Shown: piece after piece, positions 25,337 to 33,672 of the stretch
Layout: each line of letters begins with the position of its first letter
Position numbering within the stretch: the stretch's first letter is position 1
Source of the DNA: Kribbella sp. NBC_00382
GTDB taxonomy: Bacteria; Actinomycetota; Actinomycetes; Propionibacteriales; Kribbellaceae
Reading direction: 5' to 3'
NCBI RefSeq assembly: GCF_036067295.1
Contig: NZ_CP107954.1
Span: 4,030,001 to 4,094,000 of the forward strand
Length of the DNA stretch: 64,000 nt
Notes under the pieces: generated by a model
Database searches by the model: none
What the model was told of the DNA's origin: nothing
What the model saw: the letters and a program-made list of their open reading frames with translations, nothing else
Made by a program: the position numbers and the translations under genes

Positions 25337-25711
25337 GTTTAGTCGCCGACGCAGTTCAAAACTCGGCGGTTACGGCTACACCGACGACTAGCTGAAGGTT
25401 GCTTCTGCACGTCAAGATTGGCTGCGTCCGATACATCATTTTGCTCTAACCAGCCCGCGGCGATAGGCCGCGGCCGCAACCGTGCCGCCGCGCCCATGGC
25501 GATTTGTGATGGACCAACTCATTCCTGGTCAACCTCTTCACAGGATGAGCACTCTGTGTCACGCTCACGCTGTGATCTGTGGAGATCACCTTCCTGTGGG
25601 GGGAAGTCAGCGTTCTGACCCGCGTCCTTGGTGCGACTCTCGAGCCAAGGCGATTTGGTCATGTCCTGTGTTCTGTGGAGAACTGTCGTCGCGAGGTCTC
25701 GTGGGGGGACT
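25337..25711 (+). other. Non-coding left end of the island
   Basis: No convincing gene. The stretch is visibly less GC-rich than its surroundings. It begins with a 44-bp relic of an acyl-CoA dehydrogenase gene (25348-25391) and otherwise should contain the operon promoter. Two short similar segments, CTGTGGAGATCACC and CTGTGGAGAACTG, precede the first gene. Confidence 0.4.
25348..25391 (+). pseudogene. Short relic of an acyl-CoA dehydrogenase gene
   Basis: The 44 bp match, at about 80% by eye and with a 1-bp gap, the codons for DAVQLLGGYGYTHDY of the acyl-CoA dehydrogenase at 22449-22493. The relic encodes LGGYGYTDD and then a stop. TDDY is common in other family members, so it probably comes from a different paralogue. 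Confidence 0.45.
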
Positions 25712-26065
25712 GTGAGTAGTAAGCCGATTCAAGTGGAGTTGCCAACAGGTGAAGTGATCTGGGCGCGGGCCACGGTGGACGGGCCTAGCAATGTTGCTTC
25801 GAACCCGCTGCAGCATCTTGACCTCGATGACCTCCGTCGAACTGTCCGAGGAGTGTCTGGGACTCTGCGCGGGGCGGTTGACGACTTGGTGCCGGATGAG
25901 GTTCAGGTTGAATTTGGACTGGAGCTGGCGCTGAAATCCGGCAAGCTTGTCAGCATGCTGGCAGAGGCGGGTGCGACCGCAACTGTCAAAGTGGCGCTGA
26001 CATGGAAGCGGGTACCTGTACCGACGGCGGTCCCGGACGTCGAGCTTGTCGCGATCGACGAGTGA
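25712..26065 (+). CDS. Trypco1-type small partner protein (CU044_2847 family)
   Basis: A 117-residue protein: SSKPIQVELPTGEVIWARAT forms an N-terminal beta-hairpin, a helical middle follows, and PDEVQVEFGLELALKSGKLV with ATVKVALTWKRV is the C-terminal beta segment. This is the pattern of trypsin-co-occurring domain 1, a small protein found beside trypsin-like effectors in predicted conflict systems. Its role is unknown, possibly an inhibitor, sensor or scaffold. GTG start after a G-rich site; its TGA abuts the protease ATG. Confidence 0.78.
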   Translation: MSSKPIQVELPTGEVIWARATVDGPSNVASNPLQHLDLDDLRRTVRGVSGTLRGAVDDLVPDEVQVEFGLELALKSGKLVSMLAEAGATATVKVALTWKRVPVPTAVPDVELVAIDE

Positions 26066-27976
26066 ATGGCGAGCGTGTTGACTGCATCGTTCTCGCGGCT
26101 ACGTGATCTGGCCGAGGCGTGCCGGGTGCGGATCGGCACCGATCTCGCCGATGCTTGCGATGAAGGTGGTTCGGGAGTATGGATTGCGCCAGGCGTGGTG
26201 CTGAGTTGCGCGCATGTCGTGCCTTCGGGCCTCGACTCCAAGGTCGAGGTCGGCTGGGCCGGCAAGGTCTTGTCGGGCACTGTCATCGACCATGTGCCCG
26301 CCGAGAGTCAGGAAGCTCTCTGGTCGTTCCCGGATCTGGCGATCATTATGGTGGCGGATGTGCCGGAGCATCCATGCGCATGGTTGTCCGAGGCGTTACC
26401 TGGGCGGGAGCTCGTGGCTTTCGGCCACTCGAGTGCCTTGGGCGAGGGACTCCGACCTGCCACGGTGGAGGGCTTGCGTGGTGGGGTACATGACTTCGGT
26501 GCAGGGCGGGTCTGGCAGTTCAAGGGCAATGAGATCGCCGGTGGAATGTCGGGCGGACCTGTCCTAGATGTCGCGAGTGGCGCGATCTGCGGAATCGTGA
26601 CTGTGACCATTGGTGAAGGCGCAGATCGCGGAGGCTATGTCATACCGATCGAGGCATTGCGTCATCTGGACCCGCTGCGACGGCATCGCGTGCTCAGTGC
26701 TCATGACCGCTTCCATGGCGCCAACACAGAGTGGGTGGCGAGGCGAACCGAGCTGCCCGCACAACCGGATCTGCTGCCAAGCTCGCTGACGCCTGACGAG
26801 GAGGCAGGTCTCTTGGCTCGGCTCGCTGAGCTGCCGGCAAAGCTCCCATCGGAACTGCTTGCGCTGATGGGTCGCAGTTCGAACGACGGACGTTTAGTGT
26901 TACGCCACCCCACCACACTGCGTGATGTTGTCTACGCGCTGCTGGATGAACGTGGTTGCGGGAGTGATCCAGCACTGCCCGTCCTCCGCATGGTGCAACA
27001 GTTGGTTGGAACGGACCCGCAGACGGGTACTGACCGGGCGCTGTATGACTGGGCCACGGCCGTCGCTGGCCGACGGCAATGCCTAAATGACCTGCAGACC
27101 ATGCGCGAGGCTGTTGCCCATCAACGCGGGCGAAGTGGAGGTTTGGTCTCCGTCGAGATCGTTCCTGGCACTGCCAAGATCGACCGGTTCCGGCTCACGG
27201 TGTCTGTCCAGGACGACGAGCATGGGCCGCGCCCGATTTATCAGGACAAGGAACCGGTGTTGGCGATCGAGCAAGTCAGAGAGGTGGCGTGCGCGCAACT
27301 GCGGATGGCGCTCGGTTGGTTGGCAGGCAATGCGCAGGTCGAATTCGTCGTGCCGATCGAACTCTTCGATGAACCGTTTGACGAACTCGTGCCGACGCAG
27401 CCTTACACCAATCTCGGGCGGAAATTCCGGGTTGTTCTGCGCGACTACGATCGCCAGATCGATCCGATAACGCATCATGATTGGCAGCAACGCTGGCATC
27501 AGTTGATGAAGCCTTCGCGACACGTTCGATGGATCGCCTGCGACGAAAACCTGACACCGGAAGAATTCTCAGCTGAGCTAGAACAGCGCCCCGATATTAC
27601 CGGCGTTATGCTCGCCAGGCGACCGAGCTCCAGCGAGGAGATGAGGGAAATCCTCAGGGTCGCGATCGATTCAGGCGTGCCCGTTGCCGTCTGGCGGCGC
27701 GACACCTGTGCCGAGCACGATATGTACCAGGCGGGGGACGAGTGTTCAGGACTACGATTCCGGACCGCCTTCGATTCTCTGTCTCGATCGCACAAAATGA
27801 CCGACTTGCCAGAGACAGTGCGCATGTTGCGCAACAAGTCAGCCGGCCGGCAAGCCACTTCGCCGGCGCGCGACTGTCGCAGCATCGTGTTGCTGTGGGA
27901 TGACCCTGCGCGAGTCGCTCAGCCGATCTCTTCAGTTCACGAACCGCCGTATCACCCGTTGGAGACCGCAATATGA
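26066..27976 (+). CDS. Trypsin-like protease fused to VMAP-type domains
   Basis: A 636-residue cytoplasmic protein without signal peptide. Residues 1-205 are a trypsin/HtrA-like peptidase with an intact triad: His50 (LSCAHVV), Asp90 (FPDLAII) and Ser162 (GGMSGGPV). About 225-330 is a helical effector-associated module (RHPTTLRDVVYALLDERGC). Residues 350-590 match VMAP-C, the C-terminal domain of vWA-MoxR-associated proteins: LRMALGWLAGNAQVEFVVPI, LGRKFRVVLRDYDRQ, WQQRWHQLM, SGVPVAVWRRD. It is the expected effector, to be released or activated by the ATPase/vWA partners. Overlaps moxR by 4 bp (ATGA). Confidence 0.85.
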   Translation: MASVLTASFSRLRDLAEACRVRIGTDLADACDEGGSGVWIAPGVVLSCAHVVPSGLDSKVEVGWAGKVLSGTVIDHVPAESQEALWSFPDLAIIMVADVPEHPCAWLSEALPGRELVAFGHSSALGEGLRPATVEGLRGGVHDFGAGRVWQFKGNEIAGGMSGGPVLDVASGAICGIVTVTIGEGADRGGYVIPIEALRHLDPLRRHRVLSAHDRFHGANTEWVARRTELPAQPDLLPSSLTPDEEAGLLARLAELPAKLPSELLALMGRSSNDGRLVLRHPTTLRDVVYALLDERGCGSDPALPVLRMVQQLVGTDPQTGTDRALYDWATAVAGRRQCLNDLQTMREAVAHQRGRSGGLVSVEIVPGTAKIDRFRLTVSVQDDEHGPRPIYQDKEPVLAIEQVREVACAQLRMALGWLAGNAQVEFVVPIELFDEPFDELVPTQPYTNLGRKFRVVLRDYDRQIDPITHHDWQQRWHQLMKPSRHVRWIACDENLTPEEFSAELEQRPDITGVMLARRPSSSEEMREILRVAIDSGVPVAVWRRDTCAEHDMYQAGDECSGLRFRTAFDSLSRSHKMTDLPETVRMLRNKSAGRQATSPARDCRSIVLLWDDPARVAQPISSVHEPPYHPLETAI

Positions 27977-28956
27977 GCGAACCGATCTTTTCAGGCAACG
28001 GCATTCCGCACGAGTGGAAACTTCCGCCAGCGCCGCCGTGGCGGCAGTTCAACGGAGGCCCCGTTGTGGAACCGCCAAGCGCGGGTGATGTACGGGAGCT
28101 CTATCCGAACGACCTTGAGCGCGCACGCACCTATCGCGCGCACGAACGAGAGGTGGAGTTGGTCAACGTCGCGCTCCTGCTTCGGCGACCTTTGCTGGTC
28201 ACCGGTCGTCCGGGGACAGGGAAGTCGACCCTTGCGTACGCGATAGCGCACGAGCTGAACCTGTTCCCCGTGCTCCGTTGGCCCGTCACGAGCCGGACTA
28301 CCTTGCAGGACGGCCTCTACCGCTACGACGCGATCGGACGTCTGCAGGACTCCAATCTCGCGCAGCACGCGGCAAGTAACGATATCGGCAGATATCTGCA
28401 ACTCGGCCCGCTGGGCACAGCTTTGCTACCTTACGACAGACCGCGCATTCTCCTCGTCGATGAGATCGACAAAAGCGATGTCGACCTGCCGAATGACCTT
28501 CTCAATGTCCTCGAGGAGGGAGAGTTTCGGATCCCCGAACTGGTGCGTCTCGCCGAGACGGCAGGTGAGGTTGAGGTTGCTGTCGAGCAGGACAGAGCTC
28601 GCGTACGGATCCGGGAGGGAGTTGTCCGGTGCCGGGCCTTCCCCATCGTCGTCATGACGAGCAATGGCGAGCGAGACTTTCCGCCTGCGTTCCTGCGCCG
28701 GTGTGTCAGGCTCGACATCGCCGAGCCTGACAATCTCAGGCTGGAGGCGATCGTAAAGGCCCACCTCGGTGAGGAAGTACTAGCTGAAAGCGCAGAGCTC
28801 ATCAGCCGGTTCTTGCACCATCGCAGTTCAGGTGAGATGGCGACAGACCAACTCCTGAACGCGATCTTCGTCAGCATGCACAGCGATCTGACTCGATCCG
28901 AGGACCGAAACGCGCTGGCCGAGCGTCTTCTCCGAACCTTGACTGCCGCCGGCTGA
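27973..28956 (+). CDS. MoxR-like AAA+ ATPase
   Basis: A 327-residue AAA+ chaperone-type ATPase. Walker A TGRPGTGKST (about 77-86), Walker B RILLVDEIDKSD (about 158-169), sensor 1 VVMTSNGERDFPPAFLRRC with the arginine finger, and a C-terminal lid. MoxR ATPases work with vWA-domain partners to remodel or activate a third protein. Here the vWA gene follows after 7 bp and the protease-VMAP gene precedes with overlap, giving the ternary set in order. Confidence 0.92.
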   Translation: MSEPIFSGNGIPHEWKLPPAPPWRQFNGGPVVEPPSAGDVRELYPNDLERARTYRAHEREVELVNVALLLRRPLLVTGRPGTGKSTLAYAIAHELNLFPVLRWPVTSRTTLQDGLYRYDAIGRLQDSNLAQHAASNDIGRYLQLGPLGTALLPYDRPRILLVDEIDKSDVDLPNDLLNVLEEGEFRIPELVRLAETAGEVEVAVEQDRARVRIREGVVRCRAFPIVVMTSNGERDFPPAFLRRCVRLDIAEPDNLRLEAIVKAHLGEEVLAESAELISRFLHHRSSGEMATDQLLNAIFVSMHSDLTRSEDRNALAERLLRTLTAAG

Positions 28957-28963
28957 TCCTCCG

Positions 28964-31786
28964 ATGTCCCTCTTCTCAGTCATCAGTCTGCTTGCCGACA
29001 GCGGGATCACCCTGACTGGACGAGAGATCGCGGAATCAATTTGGCTCGCGCAGCATCTATCGGCTCCGGTGGAGTCGGTATCCGGAGCCGGAGCGATGGA
29101 AGTCGCCGGGACCGATGAGGTAGAGCCGACCGATGCTGATGTCGTCGACTCGCCTGTCCCGCCGGCACTGGTCTCGCTGAGCACCGGGAATTCGGTTGGA
29201 TCGCCACTGCGCGGCCATCCGGTCGGGGTTCCGGGCCTACCTGGAATCCGTCTCCGCCAGGACCTCCAGCGTGCCCTCCGCCCGCTCCGTCGACGGGCTC
29301 CTTCGCGCTATGAGTATGTCCTCGACGAGGATGCCACCGCGACGCTGATCGCGAATACAGGCATGTGGGCGCCGGTACTGCGCCCGGCACAAGAGCGGTG
29401 GTTCGATGTGGTGCTCGTTGTCGACACTTCCGGATCGATGGATCTGTGGAGCCCCGTCGTTAAGGATCTGCAGTCCATCTTCGTGCGGTCGGGGGCGTTC
29501 CGCGACGTGCGAGTCTGGTACTTGTCACATAATGAAGACGGCGCCACCGTAACAACGAAGGCCGGGGCCAGCCATCGAAGCCCTCGAGAGCTTGTCGACT
29601 CGTCCGGGAGGCGACTATTTTTTGTTCTGACCGACGGCGCTGCAAGTGGTTGGCACGATGGTTCGGCGACAGAGACGCTCGCCGAATGGGGTAGAACTGC
29701 CCCAGTTGCTGTGCTTCAACCTCTGCCCGAAGAGATGTGGGCCCGAACTGGCTTGCCGACGACTGCTGCGCGGCTGAGTGCGTATGCGCCGGGCTCGCCG
29801 AACAGTCAACTGCGGGTAACCTACCGAAGGCGTCGTCGTACAGCCGATGTACCGATAGCTGTGATGGGTATCGAGCCATTCGCGCTGAGGACTTGGGCGC
29901 TGCTGACGGCCGGCGCAGCACTTGAGGCGCCGCTGGCGACCACGACAGTTACGGCTGGTCGGCTGAAGGCCTCAGCTGTGTCGCCTCTGCGCGGCGACGC
30001 CCTGGCCATCCAGCAGTTTCGGGCTAAGGCATCTCCAGAGGCTTATCGGTTGGCGGTCTGCCTATCTGTCGTGCCACTCACCATCCAGATCATGCGCTGG
30101 GTGCAGCACGCGGTATTGCCGTCCTCATCCGCAGTGACACTGGCGGAAGTGATGCTCGGCGGCTTGATCGTGCGGACGGGTGACGACAGCTACGACTTTC
30201 TTCCAGGGATACGTGACGCACTGCTCAAAGAGTTGCGCCGGTCGGAAGCGTCATCAGTTCTCTCAACTGTGTCGCAACACATCTCGCAAGAGGCGGGGAC
30301 GACCGTTCGCACTTTTCCGGCGATCGCCGAGAGTGTAGGCGGACCGGTGGACACAATCGGCGAGCCCTTTTCGTGGGTGCCGGCCGAGGTCGCCGTCCGG
30401 CTGGGACTGACCTCGACGGTGATTCCGGTCGGCGGGAGCGTTGGCCCGCCGGACGCAACTGGAAGCGACTTGAGTCAGCGCTCGGCACCCGAAACCGGGC
30501 ATACGGACGCGGTCCGGACCATCTCCTCGCGAAGGCTGCTCAATCAGCAGCCCAGACTGAATGCTCTCGTCTCGTTCTGTTTGGCGCCCGAGAGTGCGCA
30601 GGGGCAATACCTGTGGGTGCGAGGCCCTGCAGGGTCCGGAAAGTCCGCGCTATTGTCATCATTCGCGCTGAGCCCACCGGCGGGGGTCAGCGTGGTGTCC
30701 TACTTCATCGGTGCAATAGGACGCGATAAGGCTGAATTCCACTCTGTGCTGAGTAGTCAGTTGTCTGAGGTGCTAGGCCACCCGATCCGGGTGGGCAGGC
30801 GCTCGTCAGATGCGAAAGGTGACCTGTCGGGCCTGCTGAAAGAGGCGGCATTACATTGCCGCCGGCGAGGCGGCCGGTTGGTGCTGATCGTCGACGGTCT
30901 CGACGATATCAGCGGTGATGCCATCAACCTGTCGGCACACGGTCTCGGTGCCATGCTGCCGATGGACCCGCCGAGTGGCATGCGGATCGTCGTCAGCAGC
31001 CGAGCGAACAAGCTGCCTCATCTCAGCTTGCCGGAGCGTCATCCCTTGCGCGTCGACTCGGTACGGGTTCAAAAATTCACGCTGTGGCCGGAACAAAAGC
31101 ATGGTCAGGGTGAAAGTACCGAATCCGGCAAGCAGGTCGCGAACACGCTGGCTCTCTCGATCGAGACTGGTGACGCGGCTCACCCGGACGATCGGGGTCG
31201 CTCAACCAACAGGGATAGGCCCGAGCTTGGTGACCTCGGTCGTCTGGCCCTTGGTGGAGACCGCGCAGCACTCGACGAACTGCTCACGCGGGTGCGTCCT
31301 GTCGCACGCCGCTACGTAAGGTCTCGGCTGTGGACGTATCCCGGGGGCGCGGATCTGGTTGACGATGTCACACAAGAGGTCTGCCTGGCCGTCCTCGGCA
31401 CGCTCAACCGGTATCGAGATGAAGGGCGCCCATTCGAGGCGTTCGTTTACGGCCATGCTGCCCGCAAGGTAGCTGACGCACAGCGGGCTTTCGCCGTGGC
31501 GGACATCTCTACGCCGATGGTTCCGGAACTCCAAGACTCCGCGGCGACTCCAGAAGAACACGCGGCACGGTATTCAGAAGCACGACAGGTCGCTGAACTG
31601 GTCGAACGCCTGCCGGAACAGATGAGAGAGATCCTCCGAATGCGGGTAGTCGCTGGCCTGTCTGCAGAGGAAACCGGGAGCGCGTTGGGTATCACGCCCG
31701 GTGCGGTCCTCGTCGCACAGCACAGAGCGTTGAACACCATGCGCGGGATCGTGGACAAGGATGGTCAGGTGATCCCGGGGCAGTGA
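28964..31786 (+). CDS. SAV_2336-type vWA protein fused to P-loop NTPase and complete ECF sigma factor
   Basis: A 940-residue multidomain protein. Residues 1-140: SAV_2336-like N-terminus (TGREIAESIWLAQHL, LPGIRLRQDLQRALRPL). About 145-330: vWA domain with intact MIDAS DTSGSMD (154-160). About 330-480: helical SAV_2336 segment (AVCLSVVPLTIQIMRWVQHA). About 520-740: STAND-like NTPase with Walker A GPAGSGKSALL (about 552-562) and Walker B LVLIVDGLDDISG. About 752-935: whole sigma-70 factor; region 2 DDVTQEVCLAVLGTLNRYRD and GRPFEAFVYGHAARKVADAQ, region 4 LPEQMREILRMRVVAGLSAE to AVLVAQHRALNTMR. The sigma part resembles ShbA/SigD. No in-frame ATG or GTG lies in the ~40 codons before it, so it is made only as a fusion. 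Confidence 0.85.
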   Translation: MSLFSVISLLADSGITLTGREIAESIWLAQHLSAPVESVSGAGAMEVAGTDEVEPTDADVVDSPVPPALVSLSTGNSVGSPLRGHPVGVPGLPGIRLRQDLQRALRPLRRRAPSRYEYVLDEDATATLIANTGMWAPVLRPAQERWFDVVLVVDTSGSMDLWSPVVKDLQSIFVRSGAFRDVRVWYLSHNEDGATVTTKAGASHRSPRELVDSSGRRLFFVLTDGAASGWHDGSATETLAEWGRTAPVAVLQPLPEEMWARTGLPTTAARLSAYAPGSPNSQLRVTYRRRRRTADVPIAVMGIEPFALRTWALLTAGAALEAPLATTTVTAGRLKASAVSPLRGDALAIQQFRAKASPEAYRLAVCLSVVPLTIQIMRWVQHAVLPSSSAVTLAEVMLGGLIVRTGDDSYDFLPGIRDALLKELRRSEASSVLSTVSQHISQEAGTTVRTFPAIAESVGGPVDTIGEPFSWVPAEVAVRLGLTSTVIPVGGSVGPPDATGSDLSQRSAPETGHTDAVRTISSRRLLNQQPRLNALVSFCLAPESAQGQYLWVRGPAGSGKSALLSSFALSPPAGVSVVSYFIGAIGRDKAEFHSVLSSQLSEVLGHPIRVGRRSSDAKGDLSGLLKEAALHCRRRGGRLVLIVDGLDDISGDAINLSAHGLGAMLPMDPPSGMRIVVSSRANKLPHLSLPERHPLRVDSVRVQKFTLWPEQKHGQGESTESGKQVANTLALSIETGDAAHPDDRGRSTNRDRPELGDLGRLALGGDRAALDELLTRVRPVARRYVRSRLWTYPGGADLVDDVTQEVCLAVLGTLNRYRDEGRPFEAFVYGHAARKVADAQRAFAVADISTPMVPELQDSAATPEEHAARYSEARQVAELVERLPEQMREILRMRVVAGLSAEETGSALGITPGAVLVAQHRALNTMRGIVDKDGQVIPGQ

Positions 31787-31887
31787 CTGAGCCCGCCAGA
31801 TCGGCACCGCGGTGTGGGCCCGCATATGGCTTCCCCGGCATGGTCTACCGGGTCTAAACGAAGCTGCAGACGCCGGAACTGACTGAG
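31787..31887 (+). other. Non-coding right end of the island
   Basis: About 100 bp between the vWA-sigma gene and the right repeat. No gene, integrase remnant or tRNA is visible. Confidence 0.4.
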
Positions 31888-31950
31888 TGCGCGAAGCCCG
31901 CACCATGAGATCAGCGGCTAGCGTGGTTAATATTAACCGGTAAACATTCA
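31888..31950 (+). repeat. Right direct repeat of the island
   Basis: A 63-bp near copy of 25273-25336. It carries a second, promoterless 3' end of the AlkA-like gene and continues into the marR promoter region. The inferred ancestral order is AlkA-like gene, palindrome, marR. Confidence 0.8.
31925..31938. promoter_or_regulatory. Palindromic operator upstream of marR
   Basis: GGTTAATATTAACC is a perfect 14-bp palindrome whose end is 27 bp upstream of the marR GTG start. Probable autoregulatory site. The copy at 25311-25324 has one central change. Confidence 0.6.
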
Positions 31951-31965
31951 AGGTAGGCTGCTGCC

Positions 31966-32391
31966 GTGGATGACAGTCTTGCTGATCTGTTGCATCGGGT
32001 GGTGTTCCTGCTGGGGGAGGCTGCGCGCCGGCAGGGTGAGGGTGAGGACGCAGGCGGGCTGACGTACAGCCAGCTGCGCTTGCTGGGCACGCTGGACGAC
32101 ATCCAGCCGACGACCCAGCACCGGCTGGCGCAGGCGTTGTCGGTCTCCGACCCGGCGGTCAGTCGCTCGCTGAAGCCACTGGAAGCGGCCGGCCTGGTGG
32201 AGGTCCGTACCGACCCGGAGCACGCCCGTCGCCGCCTGGTCTCGCTGACCCCAGCAGGCACGAAGGCTTTTCATGAAGGCGGCAAACCGCTCTACAACAA
32301 GCTGAGAACCGCCCTCCTGGAGGACGGCTTCCCTTACGACGAGTACCTCCGCGACACAGCCCGGCTGGCCAAGTTCCTGGAGAGCCGGTGA
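31966..32391 (+). CDS. MarR-family transcriptional regulator
   Basis: A 141-residue winged-helix protein: LTYSQLRLLGTLDDIQPTTQ, then HRLAQALSVSDPAVSRSLKP (recognition helix) and the wing RTDPEHARRRLVSLTPAGTK. GTG start at 31966. Stop overlaps the next ATG region by 4 bp (GTGA), so it forms an operon with the membrane protein and probably regulates it through the upstream palindrome. Confidence 0.88.
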   Translation: MDDSLADLLHRVVFLLGEAARRQGEGEDAGGLTYSQLRLLGTLDDIQPTTQHRLAQALSVSDPAVSRSLKPLEAAGLVEVRTDPEHARRRLVSLTPAGTKAFHEGGKPLYNKLRTALLEDGFPYDEYLRDTARLAKFLESR

Positions 32392-33080
32392 GCGGGCAAG
32401 ACGGCGCGGTGCATCCGGGGGAGCCGCGGTTGCCGGCCGCCATCGCGGTGGTCGCCGCGATCCTCCTGTACGCCGTACTGCCGAGCGCCATGCAAGTAGG
32501 CCCGCGGTTCGTAGTACCGGCGCTGGAGTTGGTGCTCTTCATTCCGTTGGTTGCAGCGAATCCACGGCGGATGAGTCGCGAAAATCGCTTACTGCGCAGG
32601 CTTTCGATCGCGTTGGTGTTGTTGATCGCGTTCACGAATCTCGCCGCGCTCGTGCAGCTCATCCACTCGCTGGTGACCGGCGAGGCGACCGCGGGCGGGC
32701 AACTGCTGGCAGCCGGCGGGCAGGTCTGGCTGACCAATGTGCTCGTCTTCGCGCTGGCCTTCTGGGAGCTCGACCGCGGCGGCCCGGTGACCCGCTTCCG
32801 GGTCAAGCGACCGAAGCTTCCCGACGCCGACTTCCGGTTCCCGCAGGACGAGGACCATGACGCGATCACCGAGGTCGCCCGCCGCTCGTCGGCCAAGGCC
32901 GGCTGGGTGCCGGGCTTCGTCGACTACCTGTACATCTCGATCACCAACTCGTCGGCGTTCAGCCCCACCGACACGATGCCGCTGACTCCGCGCGCGAAAC
33001 TCCTGATGGCGGCGGAATCCGTGTCTGCGTTGATGATCTCGGTCCTCGTCGTCGCCTTCGGGGTCGGCCTGCTCAAGTAG
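32388..33080 (+). CDS. Multi-span membrane protein, DUF1345-like
   Basis: A 230-residue protein with about six transmembrane helices. After a cytoplasmic loop (RFRVKRPKLPDADFRFPQDE) comes VDYLYISITNSSAFSPTDTM and PLTPRAKLLMAAESVSALMI, an arrangement like DUF1345 membrane proteins, where the conserved T-N-x-x-A-F-S-P-T-D motif precedes the last helices. Function unknown; possibly a channel or transporter under MarR control. Confidence 0.65.
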   Translation: MSGQDGAVHPGEPRLPAAIAVVAAILLYAVLPSAMQVGPRFVVPALELVLFIPLVAANPRRMSRENRLLRRLSIALVLLIAFTNLAALVQLIHSLVTGEATAGGQLLAAGGQVWLTNVLVFALAFWELDRGGPVTRFRVKRPKLPDADFRFPQDEDHDAITEVARRSSAKAGWVPGFVDYLYISITNSSAFSPTDTMPLTPRAKLLMAAESVSALMISVLVVAFGVGLLK

Positions 33081-33081
33081 C

Positions 33082-33633
33082 TCAGCTGACCGGTCGCCAC
33101 CCGGACGGCGGATCCTCCCCGACCCGGCCGTCGATCGCTTCCCGGAGCAGGTCGGTATGACCGGTATGCCGGCCGTACTCCTCGATCCGGTCGCAGATCA
33201 GCCTCCGCAGACTGGCATGCCGGCCATCCGGCCAGGTGATCGCGGCCGGCTGGTCAAGACCGCCGTCGGCGAGGGCAGCCGTGACGGTCGCCCGAGCACG
33301 CGCGACCGCGTCGTCCCAGAGGCGGTAGAGCACCTCAGGGGAGTCTTCAGCGGCTGAGGCGAACTCCCACTCCTTGTTGCGGTTCCAGCCGCTGGTGTCC
33401 CACGGCACCCCGATGGGTTCACCGCGGAACTTCACGGTGAACATGTTGTCCTCCTGGACGGCGAGATGCTTGAGCAGCCCGCCGATCGTCAACGACGAGG
33501 CGCCGATGGTCTGCTGCAGCCCGGCCGAGTCGAGGCCGTCCGCCTTCCAGCGAAACGTTGTCCGCAAGCGTTCCAGGGCACCGATCAAGTGTTCTGCCTC
33601 TGTGCCCGCGAGGGGTGGTTCCCATGAGTCCAT
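33082..33633 (-). CDS. DinB/DUF664 family protein
   Basis: A 183-residue four-helix-bundle metalloprotein of the DinB superfamily. Metal-ligand histidines are seen in GGLLKHLAVQEDNMF and in EEYGRHTGHTDLLREAIDG. In actinobacteria such proteins include thiol (mycothiol)-dependent transferases; the specific reaction is unknown. ATG at 33633 chosen; a GTG three codons upstream is possible. Converges on the membrane protein gene with a 1-bp gap. Confidence 0.85.
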   Translation of the reverse strand: MDSWEPPLAGTEAEHLIGALERLRTTFRWKADGLDSAGLQQTIGASSLTIGGLLKHLAVQEDNMFTVKFRGEPIGVPWDTSGWNRNKEWEFASAAEDSPEVLYRLWDDAVARARATVTAALADGGLDQPAAITWPDGRHASLRRLICDRIEEYGRHTGHTDLLREAIDGRVGEDPPSGWRPVS

Positions 33634-33672
33634 GGCGGTCACGGTAGAGCCAATCCCGGACGGTCTACTTCC

